Assembly: GCA_048213135.1 (NCBI GenBank)
Contig: PS015045.1
Location: 37,279 to 101,278 of the forward strand
Source: Reclinomonas americana ATCC 50394
Taxonomy: Eukaryota; Jakobida; Jakobea; Jakobida
Length of the DNA stretch: 64,000 nt
Reading direction: 5' to 3'
This document shows, piece after piece, positions 44,162-60,471 of this stretch. A model generated the notes under the pieces. That model did not search any database, was not told the origin of the DNA, and saw only the letters and a list, made by a program, of their open reading frames with translations. The first letter of the stretch is position 1. Each line of letters begins with the position of its first letter. Both the position numbers and the translations under genes were made by a program.

Positions 44162-44933
44162 AGTCGAAGGGAAAGGGAAGATTAGAGAACAGAGGACGAG
44201 CTCCTTGAGTTTCATTGGCTTTGCCTCCTGACTGTTGGGGAGGAGTGGCTGTTCTGTTGTTTTGTGTGTCACACGTCCGTGGTAGGAGGCCAGCACCCTT
44301 TGAGTTGGCGTTGCCTCCTGACAGAGGAGATGACCGATGGAGAAGACTGGCTGTTTCTGCTGTGTGGCCAGCGCGCGTTGCAATTGATTTGCTTTGCCTC
44401 CTCGCGTTCGGAAGAGCGGTCGCTCTTCTTGCTGGTTGCAATTGGTTGCAATTGTTGTTGTGGCACGAACTCCTTGATATGAGGCCAGCACTCATATGGT
44501 GTGCTTTGCCTCCTGAAGGTGAAAATAACTGTCGGAGAGGAGTGGCTGCAGACAGCTGGCTTGTTGCAGCGTGAATCCGATGTCAACGTCGACGCTAAAT
44601 GGTCGAAGTTTTGCCTTGAAGGCCAGTGCTGAAGCAGTCAGAGTAGAATGCAATCAAGGAAAGTTGGGGGCAATGAGCTGCACGAAGGCTGGAGACGAGG
44701 AATCAACCATCACTTGTCCTTGGTGTCCTGCGCATCAATCACAGCTTTCCGCAGTCACCTGTGCGAGAGGAGAGTGCTCGTCATCAACCAACCGACCACC
44801 TGTACCCAGCATCCGTCGAGAAAGAGCAAAAAAAGTGAGCGTGTGAGAGTGTGAAGTTCGCTGTGCATGTGCATCTGCACGAGCGCACTCACTCTCTCTC
44901 TCTCTGTCTCTTCGTGTGCGCGCCAGTTCATCC
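44162..44933. repeat. Intergenic with four diverged 90-110 bp repeats and a GTCGAC motif
   Basis: The string tttgcctcctga or a near variant occurs at about 44218, 44308, 44393 and 44504, each followed within 40 bp by a tggctg or gtcgct element. At 44581-44594 tgtcaacgtcgacg lies 340 bp upstream of the next ATG. No gene is seen. Confidence 0.5.
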
Positions 44934-45100
44934 ATGGATCACTTGAACTTGTCAGTGGTGCCTCGTGTGGGACAACGGCGCTCGCTGTTCTCGGGGTTGA
45001 CGCGCAAGATGAATGATGCAATGCTCCGGCAGCAGCAGTTGTTGGAGCGCGGAGATGAGAGTTGCGGGGAGGGGGAGAGAGAGGGGGGAGGGGAGGGAGG

Positions 45101-45163
<63 letters not shown>

Positions 45164-48100
45164 NNNNNNNNNNNNNNNNNNNNNNNNNNNNNNNNNNNNN
45201 NNNNNNNNNNNNNNNNNNNNNNNNNNNNNNNNNNNNNNNNNNNNNNNNNNNNNNNNNNNNNNNNNNNNNNNNNNNNNNNNNNNNNNNNNNNNNNNNNNNN
45301 NNNNNNNNNNNNNNNNNNNNNNNNNNNNNNNNNNNNNNNNNNNNNNNNNNNNNNNNNNNNNNNNNNNNNNNNNNNNNNNNNNNNNNNNNNNNNNNNNNNN
45401 NNNNNNNNNNNNNNNNNNNNNNNNNNNNNNNNNNNNNNNNNNNNNNNNNNNNNNNNNNNNNNNNNNNNNNNNNNNNNNNNNNNNNNNNNNNNNNNNNNNN
45501 NNNNNNNNNNNNNNNNNNNNNNNNNNNNNNNNNNNNNNNNNNNNNNNNNNNNNNNNNNNNNNNNNNNNNNNNNNNNNNNNNNNNNNNNNNNNNNNNNNNN
45601 NNNNNNNNNNNNNNNNNNNNNNNNNNNNNNNNNNNNNNNNNNNNNNNNNNNNNNNNNNNNNNNNNNNNNNNNNNNNNNNNNNNNNNNNNNNNNNNNNNNN
45701 NNNNNNNNNNNNNNNNNNNNNNNNNNNNNNNNNNNNNNNNNNNNNNNNNNNNNNNNNNNNNNNNNNNNNNNNNNNNNNNNNNNNNNNNNNNNNNNNNNNN
45801 NNNNNNNNNNNNNNNNNNNNNNNNNNNNNNNNNNNNNNNNNNNNNNNNNNNNNNNNNNNNNNNNNNNNNNNNNNNNNNNNNNNNNNNNNNNNNNNNNNNN
45901 NNNNNNNNNNNNNNNNNNNNNNNNNNNNNNNNNNNNNNNNNNNNNNNNNNNNNNNNNNNNNNNNNNNNNNNNNNNNNNNNNNNNNNNNNNNNNNNNNNNN
46001 NNNNNNNNNNNNNNNNNNNNNNNNNNNNNNNNNNNNNNNNNNNNNNNNNNNNNNNNNTTCAGAGGCAGCAGAAACGAGAAGAGCATGAGCACCTGAGAGA
46101 GAGCGAGGACTGCACGAGAATTGAGAGAGTGCTTCACAGATGCAGACAAACAAGCGTGTTCAAAGCAGAAACTGAGAGACAATGAGGCGGAAACGGAAGA
46201 GCTTCAGAGGAGGAGACACATGGAGTGAATGCAGATGCAAAGTGACGTGGACGCAGAAAAGAGACCACAGGATAGCTACAGATGAGAGAGAGAGAAGCAT
46301 GGAAAAGGAGGAGAGTGTTTAAGAGGGACCGAGAGAACAGGCAAGGATGCTGAGAACAGAAGCAGAGAATAATGAGGCGGAAACAAGACCACAGAAGAGC
46401 AAGAGAGATTTAGAGTGGGAGAGAAGCACTGATGGCGTTACAGAAATGAGGGTTGAGTGAGTTTGCAAGCGACGAGCGGAAGCCCTCGCCGAGAGGATTC
46501 GATTGTCGCACGTATGAGCACCCTGCCGTGTATGGCTCTCTGCAGGTTCAGTGCGTGTTCTTCCTCGGCACTCTCGCTTCTACATCGTACCGTGGCTCGT
46601 TCTACATTGCCATGACCTGTCGATGATGTCTGTTTGCAGCTGAACTGTTTGGTGCTTGTCTGCATTGCATCATGCAACAGCCCACTCCCTCAGTCAGTGC
46701 TGCACTCTGAAACTATGTCTGGTAATCTGTCCTCCGTCGATTCCCTGTTTGCATTGAGTTGCACTCTGGAGCTCATACTGCGTCAACTATAATCGTGATG
46801 CCCACTCTGCATGATTTCTTTGTCACCACTTAGCACCTTTTCCTTGTCACCGCTCAGCACCCTCACGTCGTTACCACTCAACGCGCCTTCTCTTTGTCTC
46901 TCATCTTCGCATGATTTCTTTGTCACCACTTAGCACCTTTTCCTTGTCACCGCTCAGCACCCTCACGTCGTTACCACTCAACGCGCCTTCCTTTGTCTCT
47001 CATCTTTGCATGATTTCTTTGTCACCACTTAGCACCTTTTCCTTGTCACCGCTCAGCACCCTCACGTCGTTACTACTCAACGCGCCTTCCTTTGTCTCTC
47101 ATCTTCGCATGATTTCTTTGTCACCACTTAGCACCTTTTCCTTGTCACCACTCAGCACCCTCACGTCGTCACCACTCAACGCGCCTTCTCTTCGTCTCTC
47201 ATCTTCTCATCATCCTTTGTAATGTGTGCCGGAGTGTGCATAACTGTGATGTGATTGGTTGGGTACTTGTCGCGATCTGCGGCTTTGCCCCCTTTCTCAT
47301 CTCTTCCTCCCCCATCCAGTGGTCGCCGAAAGCCCCTTCCGCGCCATGTCCATTGACCTGGCCGACGACGACGAGTTCTGGGGCACCGCCACTGTGCGCT
47401 ACACTCCAGGTATATCCGCCCTCTCCAATCACCCCTCTTTGCAAAGTCTTTCTAACCACCACCACCATGCAGGCAGCATGGACGGACACTTTTTCTACAC
47501 CAACCCGGACGCCGAGGATGCGTCGCATGTGGACACCTTCCACGACCTGCTTGCGCGCGTGCTGGCCGCCGGCACGAACGCTGCCGAGCTGGCGACGGCA
47601 GTGATTGAGTTTTATGAGTTTCTCACCACCACCTACACGCACGACAAGACGCCCTTTATCGCCAGCGCGTTTCCGTTGATGGAGCGAGTTGTGTGCTGGT
47701 GCTAATGATGGGACCTGCTTTAGTCTCTGCTGTGCTCACTCTGCTGGTGCAGCTGTCCAAGGGACTGCAGAAGCGCAGAAAGGGACTCGACGGTGAAATG
47801 TGCTACAAGTTTGCCAAGGTATATTGTGGCACTCTCTTTTCTGTGTGATGCATCTGCTGAGTGCGCGCTGGGTGGCAGGCACTTGTACGTCAGAGTCCGG
47901 ATCGCGTGGTTGTGAAGGCCGGGTTGTTGCTGTGGTCGCTCAGCGCGCAGCAGATGACGGAGAAGGATTATGAGGTTAGTTCAGCGGAAGGAAGTGGAGG
48001 AGGAGAAGGTGTTGCGAGACACTGATTTCGATGTGCAGGCGACGATGACTGTTGGCTGCTGCGAGGAGTTCACGTGGTACTCTGCGCGTGTGTTTTTCCA

Positions 48101-49958
48101 GGTATGTCGAAGTCAGTGCACTTCACTACTTCTCGCGACTTCCACACTGTGCAGAATGCTGCTCCATGCATGTCTGCTCTTGCTCCTCCCTGCACCTGTC
48201 CAATGTTCCCCTTCTTCGCCTCGCTATGTTTCTTTCTGTGGTCAATTCCAGTCTCGCTCTCGTCGTCATTCCGCGATTCTGCGGCCTTTCAACAACAGTT
48301 CACATGCCGCCTTTGTCTTCCACTCTCATTCTCACAAAGATTCCAGTTCTTCCACAACCATTGGCCTTGCCGATTTCCCCGCTACTGAGTGCCACCACTC
48401 TCCTTTCCCCTTCCACTCTCCTGTCCCTTCCACTCTCTTTCTCCTGTGCTTTCCACAATCCCTCGCCTTCTCCTCTTTTTGCTCACAACCCTTTATCACC
48501 CCGCAGACGCTGCAATTCTTTGAAGCCCCGCTCGTGCAGCTCGGTATCGCCACCTCGACGTGGGGTCGCATTTTCATCGTTGCGTGTGCCCCCTACAAAT
48601 ATGCTCAGCGCGCAATCACCACTCACTTTCGGAGCGACAGGTGACACTCCTCGCGCAAGAGGAACGACTTGCCGAGCAAGTGAAGCGGTGGCTTCTTCTC
48701 GAGGGCTACAAGGTGTGCCCCTTCCATGCCATTGGAGTGTGTTGACGCCCTTCCCTCACTTGAACGAGCAACGCAGAACGCCGTGTCTCCCGAGTACACT
48801 GCATTTGCGATTTGCACGGGGTGCGATCTGCCGGACTTGCTGTCGCTGGAGGCACGCGCCGTCGACGACGACGATGAAGATGACGATGATGACGGTGACG
48901 AGGATGATGAGGGGGAGGAGGGTGAAGATCAAGAAGAGGAGGACGGAGATGGTGGAGTCACGGAGGAGAGTGAGGAGGATGCCGATGCGGGAGGTGCGAG
49001 TGGATCGGGATCTCGAGCGCCAGCAGCTGCAGCAGCAGCAGCGGTGGCCACTGTGGGGGGAGAGGTGCCCGATGAGGTGCTGGCGGCGGCGGCCGACATT
49101 ATTACGGTGTTGATTCAGTTGGAGCCGGGCAACAGTCGGGCGTTTGCGGATTTGGAGGAGGTGGATCAGGAGTCGCTGCTGCGTAATTTTTTGCGGCAGT
49201 TGGAGAGGCGGCCGGTGGGGGGAGTTGCGTGTGGGGGTAGAGAGGGGAAGGGAAGGGATTGCGATTCGAAGTGTTGCACTCTGTCGCTTTCTGTTGCACG
49301 TTCGGCATGTGTTAAAGTTCATGTTGATGAAGCTGTGTTTCCGTATGTCGTGAACAGTTCTCTGTACAGTGAACGATTGACTCTTTTTTCTTGAATGCAT
49401 ATCTATTCCTTCTCTCCCTTCAAGGTAGTGCCGGTCTTTCATGTTCTCATGCCTTCCATCTTTACTTCTCCGCAGCGCGACGGCTTCCTTTCTCTGAAAT
49501 CTGTTTCTTATTCTCTCTTCGAGACGGTGCCCAGCCTTGCATTCTCTTGCTTCACATCTCCCTCTTCACTTCTCTGCACTGCCACGCTGCTCGTTCTCGC
49601 ACTTTGAGCCAGTGCCCTACTCTAATATTCTGCTTCTGCCTCCCTCTACCTCCCCGCAGCGTAATAGATTTTGTGCAAATTAGTCTGTTTTTCCTTCTCT
49701 CTTTCACTTTCCCTCTCTCTCTCTCTCTGTCTGTCTCTCTCGCTAGTGCACTGTCTTATGCTCTCTCTCCCCCCTTCCCCCTTCACCTCTCCACAGCGCG
49801 ATACCTTCCAGTGGCGCATCATTGCCGCGTTTGCGGCTGCCGGCGGAGTGGTGGACGGGGGTGTGCGTGGCAAGGTGCCCGACGATGCGCGTGAGTTGGC
49901 CGCTCAGCTGTTGGCCGAGGCAACACCGGCGCCTGTTGTGTCGGCTGCGGTGGAGTAA
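44934..49958 (+). CDS. Unrecognised acidic protein, 10 exons, 469 aa
   Basis: Exons: 44934-45060, 47320-47409, 47473-47687, 47753-47818, 47879-47974, 48039-48101, 48507-48578, 48641-48712, 48777-49223, 49797-49958 (TAA). Phases agree; the join of exon 1 across the 2.3-kb gapped intron rests on phase alone. The middle half is helix-rich (DTFHDLLARVLAAGTN, SKGLQKRRKGLDGEMCYKFA, VKAGLLLWSLSAQQM, EERLAEQVKRWLLLEGYK). Exon 9 contains an acidic run at about 48868-48990 (Asp/Glu) followed by an Ala run. I recognise no domain; helical repeats are possible. Most introns are phase 0. Donors of exons 1, 7 and 9 are GTTGCG and exon 3 GTTGTG. It converges with the lipase-TPR gene, with stops 90 bp apart. 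Confidence 0.6.
45061..47319 (+). repeat. Long intron: (GA)n, 894-bp gap and a four-copy 99-bp minisatellite
   Basis: (GA)n at 45100-45163 leads into N 45164-46057. At 46810-47207 four units of 99-100 bp start catgatttctttgtcaccac and differ at few positions; units start near 46810, 46910, 47009 and 47108. A 33-residue periodic ORF across them is a by-product of the repeat length. Confidence 0.7.
48102..48506 (+). other. Intron 6 of the acidic-protein gene
   Basis: A 405-bp CT-rich intron between GTATGT and CCCCGCAG, both phase 0. Open frames through it are low-complexity. I see no other feature. Confidence 0.5.
49224..49796 (+). other. Intron 9 of the acidic-protein gene
   Basis: A 573-bp intron starting GTTGCGTGTG and ending CTCCACAG. 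It contains CT microsatellite near 49710-49740 and a loosely repeated ctctccgcagcgcgacggct-like segment (49471, 49660, 49785) resembling the real acceptor context, so acceptor choice rests on the frame to the stop. Confidence 0.5.
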
Positions 49959-50046
49959 ACAAGGACCAATGGTGACAGCCGTTGACATGTATTGATGCAG
50001 TTTTCACTGGTGTGCCACTATCGTCGCCGAAGCCAGCTCGGGAACA

Positions 50047-54752
<4,706 letters not shown>

Positions 54753-54810
54753 TCCACTCGACCGCGTTGCGCTTTGTGAGCGCTCTCTGCAGCGAGGAAG
54801 AAGAAAAAGT

Positions 54811-54836
54811 TTCGAACCCACCGAACAATTTTGTCC
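54811..54836 (-). promoter_or_regulatory. Conserved upstream element of lipase-TPR copy 1
   Basis: The plus-strand text gaacccaccgaacaattttg and neighbours lie about 60 bp upstream of the copy-1 ATG. The same block with few changes occurs about 60 bp upstream of the copy-2 ATG (59195-59222). Confidence 0.4.
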
Positions 54837-55008
54837 TCGCAGCTCTCGCTGATAAAGGTGGCACACTTGCACTGTGACCTGGAAGCATGCAACAGTGACG
54901 AGAAGTACAGGAGGTGCATCACCAGCATCTTCGCAACCAAAAACACATGCCGGCGCCGGTGATCGCGTGTTTGTCTGAATCTTTCGTCATGAAGACCGGG
55001 CTTCTCAC

Positions 55009-58000
55009 TCATTCACTCTTCCCCTTCTTCCCATCACCTCCCACCCACCACCACCCCCGCCCCCGCCAACTCAGGAGCCGCACCACCCCACCCCCACCCA
55101 CCTCTCCCGCCATCCTCCTCACAATCCGCTCCATCTTCTCCTGACTCGACCTCGCCAGCGGATGCTGTTCACCAAGCTGACGCGCCACATTGCACGCCAC
55201 CTGCTGCGTTCTCCGCGCCTCCTCGTACTTGCCCTCGTAGAACAGCGTCGACGCCAACCGACACTGCGCACGAATGGTCGCCTGACTGCCGGCTCCGACG
55301 GTGCTTGCCAGCTGCGAACAGACCTGACGCAGCATGCTCTCCGCCTTTTGCAGCAGCTTCGCTCGCTCGCTGTCCGACATGCGACCGCGCACCGCTCTCG
55401 CACGCAGCGTCAGCGCGAGCGCCGACTGCGCCTCGGCGGCGCGGTGGTCCGAGTAGCCGTACAGTCGGCGATTGGCCGCCAGCATGCTGCGCTGCATGCG
55501 CTCCGCCTTCGCATAGTTGCCCTGCTTGCAAATGGTGCGTGCGAGGAAGCCGCACGCCATTAGCGTCATGGGATGATGACGGCCGAACATGCTCTCCGCA
55601 ACCGACAGCGCCTCAAACTGCGCGTCCAGTGCCTCCCGGTAGTCGGGCGTCACCGACTGGTGGCGAGCGGCCTTGACCTTGGCCACCCACAAGTGACTGC
55701 GCGCCACGATGGTGTTCGGGTGGCTGTCGCCGAGGAGCCTGCTGATCGACCTGACGGCCTTCTCCTGCACCGCCACCGCCTCGTCGTACTTGCCAGAGTC
55801 GTAGAGCACCAGTGCCAACCGGCGCTGCAACTGCACCAGCTCCAACTCGACGTTGCGCTGCAGAGTGATGCTGCCTGACAGCGTCCGAAGGAGAAGTGTG
55901 CCCTTGTCGATCAGGCCCGCCAGCAACGCTGCGGCCTCGTCGTGCATGCCCGAGGCGCGCAGTGCCGCGGCCAGTTGCATCTGCATCGGCAGAGTGTCGA
56001 CATCAGAACCACGCGGGTGGAGCCGCTTGTAACTCTCAACGCAGGCTCGGAGAATTGTCGCCGCACGCTTGGCCACCTCCACGGGCACCTGGTGTGAGGA
56101 GAAGAGTGAGCAGAGTAGGAGATGGAATGACAATGAAGGAATGAGCTGTGCATACCAGACGGGGCATATCGTGCTCGGCGGCAATGTTCGTCGCAATGTA
56201 GGCAGCCACGTGCCAGCGCTGCATGGTTTGCTGATCCTCGGCTGTGCACTCACAGTCAGCAACCGACAATGGAAGACAGAAGAACATGATGCGGAACTCA
56301 CGAATTCGGTGAGCTCCAAAAATGTCCGTCTCGAGCTTCTCTAGGTAATTCGCCCAGAGAGCCGGGTCTGCAGGGAAGAGTCTCAGTCGCAGCGATCAAA
56401 GTAATGAACCCGCAATTGTATCCGAACCATCACCGCGCAAATTGAAGAGCACCNNNNNNNNNNNNNNNNNNNNGTACACATTCTCACTCCCCTGCATGAA
56501 TGGGAAGGAAAGAACGGACACAGTCTCGTCGCCCATCTCTCCTGTACACATTCTCATTCCCCTGCATGAATAGGAAGGAAAAGAACGGACACAGTCTCGT
56601 CGCCCATCTCTCCTGTACACATTCTCACTCTCCTGCACTCACTATTCTAGAAACTTCACTGATCGGCACACAACAATGAGCATCTACCAGTGATCGCCAA
56701 CAAGTCTCGTGTACCTATACTCGCAGCATTCAACGACACAGAGTGCGAAAACATCAAGCGGACGGCGACGCAATGAGAGAGAGAAGCGACAAAAACTCTT
56801 CTCCTTCTCATACGGTTCGGTTTTTCGCTCATTCAAGCCCGAGTATCTTGACGCATTGTCACTCTCCGTCTATTCCCCCGCCTTACTTCCTTCCCCCCTC
56901 TCTGGCTCTCTTCTCTCAGGCCTTCGGCGTCGTTCTCTTTTCTTGCCTTCCATTCGCTTCCATCTTCCCACCCTTCAATTCCTTCTCTCTCCTTTCCCTG
57001 GCACGCTCACTTTTCTCGTTTGCCTCCTTTCCCTCCTTCCCATGCCCTTCCTTCCTTGCTTTCCCTGCCTTCATTCCGTCTCCTCCTCTCGCACTCTCAT
57101 TTATCTCTTCTTTCTTCCCTTCCTCCCTCCCCCTCTCTGGCTCCCTTCTCTCAGGCCTTCGGCGTCGTTCTCTTTTCTTGCCTTCCCTTTGCTTCTGTTC
57201 TCTGTCTCTGTCTCGATATCTTCCCCCCATCCCTTTCTAATCCCTTGTCTTACCTTCTCTCTTCTTTCCCTGGCACTCTCACTTTTCTCTTTTGCCTCCC
57301 GCCACTTCCTTCCTTTCCCTTCCCTTCCCTTCCCTTCCCTTCCCTTTCCTTCCGTCACTTCCTCGCTTCCTTTCCCTTTCCTTCCCTTTCCTTCCCTTCC
57401 CTTCCCTTCTCCTTCCCCCTTCCCCCTCACACTCACAATCGTCGATCCAAGACTGTGGCCATGTAGGCACACGCGGTACTCATGCCGCTCCGGCTTCTCA
57501 CCCGCCGCCTCACCGCCAAACGAATCAGCGCGGCTCCTGGCGCACGCGGGAGCGAGCTCGTCAAACACCCACTGCATCACCTCCTTTGCTTCATCGAAAC
57601 GCTCATTGGGGCCACCGAGTCCGGTGACCATTTTGAAGTCCGTCCAAAAGTCGCTCGCAGTGGCAAAGCTGGCACGCGTGCCGGCGATGCAAATGTTGAT
57701 CTCGCGGTGCTTGTGGTCCACCTGCGCGAAAGAAGGGAAGTGAGCAGAAGGGAAAGAAGGAGGAAGGGTGAGGGAGGGAGAGAGACAAAAGACAGAGGAA
57801 TAGAGAGACCGACAGAGACTGCGAGGGATAGGGGAGAAGCTCAACTGACGGACAGGAAAAATACAAAGAAAGCAGCATGGGTGAAAACTGGAGTGAGGGG
57901 GAAAAGACATTGAAAGTGAAAGACGACAGAGACCGCGAGGGAGAGGACAAGAGTAGAAGTAGCTCAACTGACGGACAGGTAAATACAAAGAACCATCTGC

Positions 58001-59141
58001 GTTGCAGTTTGAGTGCCTGCATCTCCTCCGCTTAGATAGTCTGTTGGTGAGACTCTCTCCAACACTGACTGTCTGTGTCCTTGCCTTGCTTACTCTTTGC
58101 CCCTCCCTCCTTCATGTCTGTTTGTCTCTTGCGCCCCCACTCTCCCTCTCCCTCGCTGTCTCTTTCTCTGTCGCTTGCTCTCACTCCCCTGCATCACCCG
58201 TCTTGCTTCTCTTTTTTGCCTTGTCCCCCTCTTTTCCGACTTCTCCTCTCGAGCTCGATCTCCCTCGCTGTCACCGTCGACGTCAGTCTCTCTCTCTCTC
58301 TCTTTCTTTGTCGTTTGCTCTCACTATCCTGCATCGCCTTCGTCCTTCTCTATTCGCTGTCTTCTCCCCCTCTTTTCCGACTTCTCTCCGTCCCACTCTT
58401 TCTCCGTTTTTTTGCTTTCACTCCCATTCATCGCCCTTCTTCGTGTCCCCCTCCTTCTCCTTGTCCCCCTCCTTCTCCTCGTCCCCCTCCTTCTCCTTGT
58501 CCCCCTTTCCCCCTATTCCCTCCCCGACGCAACGAGAACAACGATCGTGTCATCGGCGCGGCTCACTTGCAGGCCCTGGAACAACTGGCGCACATTCTCC
58601 ATGCCGGCACGGGAGGCCTTCACAGCCAGCGCCTGTTGCACAATGGCCACACGACCCTCGGGGGTGGCGGAGCTCGTCTGCTTCTTGGCCTCCTTGCCAG
58701 CCTCGGTATTGGGATGATCATGACGGAAGACGGCGTACGACAAGTCGGCCAGGCCGCCACGATACTCTTTCATCGCCAACATGCCGTCCTTGATGGCCTG
58801 AATAACGAATGTGTACCGATCGTCCAGGTCCTTTGCCATCCACCAGTTGGAGAGCGCGTGAGACCGCAAGTCGGCAGCACTCGACTCGTCGCCGTCCTCT
58901 GTCAGCTGGATTTTACCGACAGCCAAGGCGAGCGGCGGGTCTGGTCCGCGAGCCGTGTGCACCTGAGGCACAGTGTACGCGACACCAGCGGCGCCCGCCA
59001 GAGTGCCCTGTGTGTGGAAATGAGAGAAGTGAGCAAAGGATGTGTGATGACACACACGCACACAGCACACACACACACAGACGCAACAATACAGCGCAGT
59101 GGGTGCCGCGCAAACAGAGCGGCGGCGCGTTGGAAGAGCAT
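55009..59141 (-). CDS. Class-3 lipase-like plus TPR protein, copy 2 (middle exons lost in a gap)
   Basis: Exons seen: 59141-59088, 59007-58534, 57721-57437, a fragment 56453-56426, then 56367-56302, 56241-56156, 56088-55009. Exon 1 is a short hydrophobic lead (MLFQRAAALFARHPL). Exon 2 encodes the N-terminal helical part (DLDDRYTFVIQAIKDGMLAM) in an intact frame, unlike copy 1. Exon 3 has REINICIAGTR and GHSLGSTI. Exons equivalent to copy-1 exons 4-6 and most of 7 are missing: only VLFNLRGDG survives beside the 20-N gap 56454-56473, so the candidate Asp and His are unseen. The TPR exon is complete (FGDSHPNTIVARSHLWVAKV, FGRHHPMTLMACGFLARTIC), with a longer Gly/Trp-rich end than its paralogues. 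Donors of exons 1 and 2 are GTTGCG. Confidence 0.68.
56474..57436 (-). repeat. Repeats beside the copy-2 gap: 70-bp tandem units and CT-rich tract
   Basis: Two full units and one partial unit of 70-71 bp begin gtacacattctcact at 56474, 56544 and 56615. From 56870 to 57430 the plus strand is CT-rich with a duplicated block (tctggctctcttctctcagg near 56900 and ctggctcccttctctcaggc near 57137). The missing lipase exons should lie here or in the gap. Confidence 0.6.
57722..58533 (-). other. Intron 2 of lipase-TPR copy 2
   Basis: An 812-bp intron, GTTGCGTCGG to GCGCAG. CT-rich plus strand with ttctccttgtccccctcc repeats near 58450-58500 and two similar GA-side blocks (57800-57860, 57920-57980). 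It contains gtcgacgtc near 58275, away from any start. No exon is seen. Confidence 0.55.
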
Positions 59142-59194
59142 TGTGTGAGCTCTCACACGCGACTCAGAAAAAGATGTGTTTGTGACAGGTTTTG

Positions 59195-59222
59195 TTCTGA
59201 AACCCACCGAACACTTGTGTCC
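59195..59222 (-). promoter_or_regulatory. Conserved upstream element of lipase-TPR copy 2
   Basis: tgaaacccaccgaacacttg lies about 60 bp upstream of the copy-2 start and aligns with the copy-1 element at 54811-54836. It could be promoter or 5' UTR. Confidence 0.4.
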
Positions 59223-59388
59223 GCCTCCGCTTGCGTGCCCACGCGTCGTGATGAGGCGTTGCCACTTGCATTCATGGCACTGCGCATGTGTCGGGGACAA
59301 GGCGTTCGAAACAGTATCGCCGCCGGCATCTCAGAAGACATGCCGGCGGCGGAAGGCCTATAAATGGAGTCGGCCGGGTTGCCGGAAA

Positions 59389-60471
59389 TCACAGTCGCAA
59401 CGACGGATCAGTCGCGCAGCGATGCACCACCACCTCCGCCTCCTCCACCATGAAGCACCGCAGCACGATCTCCACCAGACACCGCCGCTCCACTTCGCCC
59501 TCCGCCGCCTGCATCTCCTGCACCGCGCGCAGAGCAAACCGCGCCCGCGCAAGCTCACGAGTCGCGAGACCACACGGCGTCGCCCACAGACACAGCGCCA
59601 TTTCGCCACCGCCAGCACTCGCCACAAACTGCCCATCCGCACTGACGGCGACCGACTCCACGCTCCACGCATCGACTTTCACCCTCGGTGCCACTTCTTC
59701 GCCACTCGCCAGCGACCACACGCGCACAGTGCAATCATTGCTGGCACACACCACTCGTTGACTATCCACCGTGATCGCCACCGAGTTCACCGCATGAACA
59801 CGCCCATCCAACCGCTGCACCTCCTTGCCCGTCACCAGCGACCACACTCGCACCATGCCATCCCGCGAGCCACCACTGACCACGTGCCGACCATCGCGCG
59901 TGACCGCAACGCACTGCACACCATCGACATGCCCGTCCAGGTGGCACACCTCGCGCCCATTCTCCATTTGCCACACGCGCACCACTCGATCCGTGCCGCC
60001 ACTCACCACATATCGCCCGTCGACGGTGATGGCCACACACAGCACCCACCCTGTGTGCCGGTTGAAGAGTCGCATCTCCTCGCCTGTCGCCAGTGACCAC
60101 ACGCGCACAGTCTTGTCCCAGCTGCCGCTGACAATGTGCAGGTGGTCGACAGCCACTGAGCTGACATACATGGTGTGTCCCTCCAGTCTGCGCACCTCCT
60201 CGCCCGTCGCCAGCGACCACACGCGCACAGTCATGTCACTGCCTCCGCTCACCACGTGGCGGCCGTCGGGAGTGACGGCGACGCACAGTACCTCGTCGGT
60301 GTGCTCGCCAAACTCTTGCACTTGTGTGCCAGTGGCCACGGACCACACGCGCACGGCGTGGTCTTCCCCGCCGCTCACAAAGTGCTGGTTGTCGGGGGTG
60401 AAGGCGACGCAGTGTTGGGGGGAGAAGTCGCCGAGGGGGGTGGCGCAGAGGGAGAGGAGTGGGGAGGTCAT
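59389..60471 (-). CDS. WD40-propeller protein, dispersed sixth member (complete, 360 aa)
   Basis: A single exon of 361 codons starting MTSPLLSLCATPLGDFSPQH, closest in its lead to array member 1. Seven or eight blades carry VTPDGRHVVSGGSDMTVRVW-type cores but are more diverged from one another than in the array (one lacks the DG turn: VAVDHLHIVSGSWDKTVRVW). The tail CGLATRELARARFALRAVQE, VEIVLRCFMVEEAEVVVHRC, ending SLRL, is homologous to that of the array. This shows the tail is a real family domain. The gene sits between lipase-TPR copies 2 and 3, about 46 kb from the array. No intron, signal peptide or membrane segment is seen. Confidence 0.87.
   Translation of the reverse strand: MTSPLLSLCATPLGDFSPQHCVAFTPDNQHFVSGGEDHAVRVWSVATGTQVQEFGEHTDEVLCVAVTPDGRHVVSGGSDMTVRVWSLATGEEVRRLEGHTMYVSSVAVDHLHIVSGSWDKTVRVWSLATGEEMRLFNRHTGWVLCVAITVDGRYVVSGGTDRVVRVWQMENGREVCHLDGHVDGVQCVAVTRDGRHVVSGGSRDGMVRVWSLVTGKEVQRLDGRVHAVNSVAITVDSQRVVCASNDCTVRVWSLASGEEVAPRVKVDAWSVESVAVSADGQFVASAGGGEMALCLWATPCGLATRELARARFALRAVQEMQAAEGEVERRCLVEIVLRCFMVEEAEVVVHRCATDPSLRL

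Noticed and set aside
46911-47222. Repeat protein with a 33-residue period
   Set aside because: It is produced by 99-bp intronic minisatellite units and has no homology or splice support.
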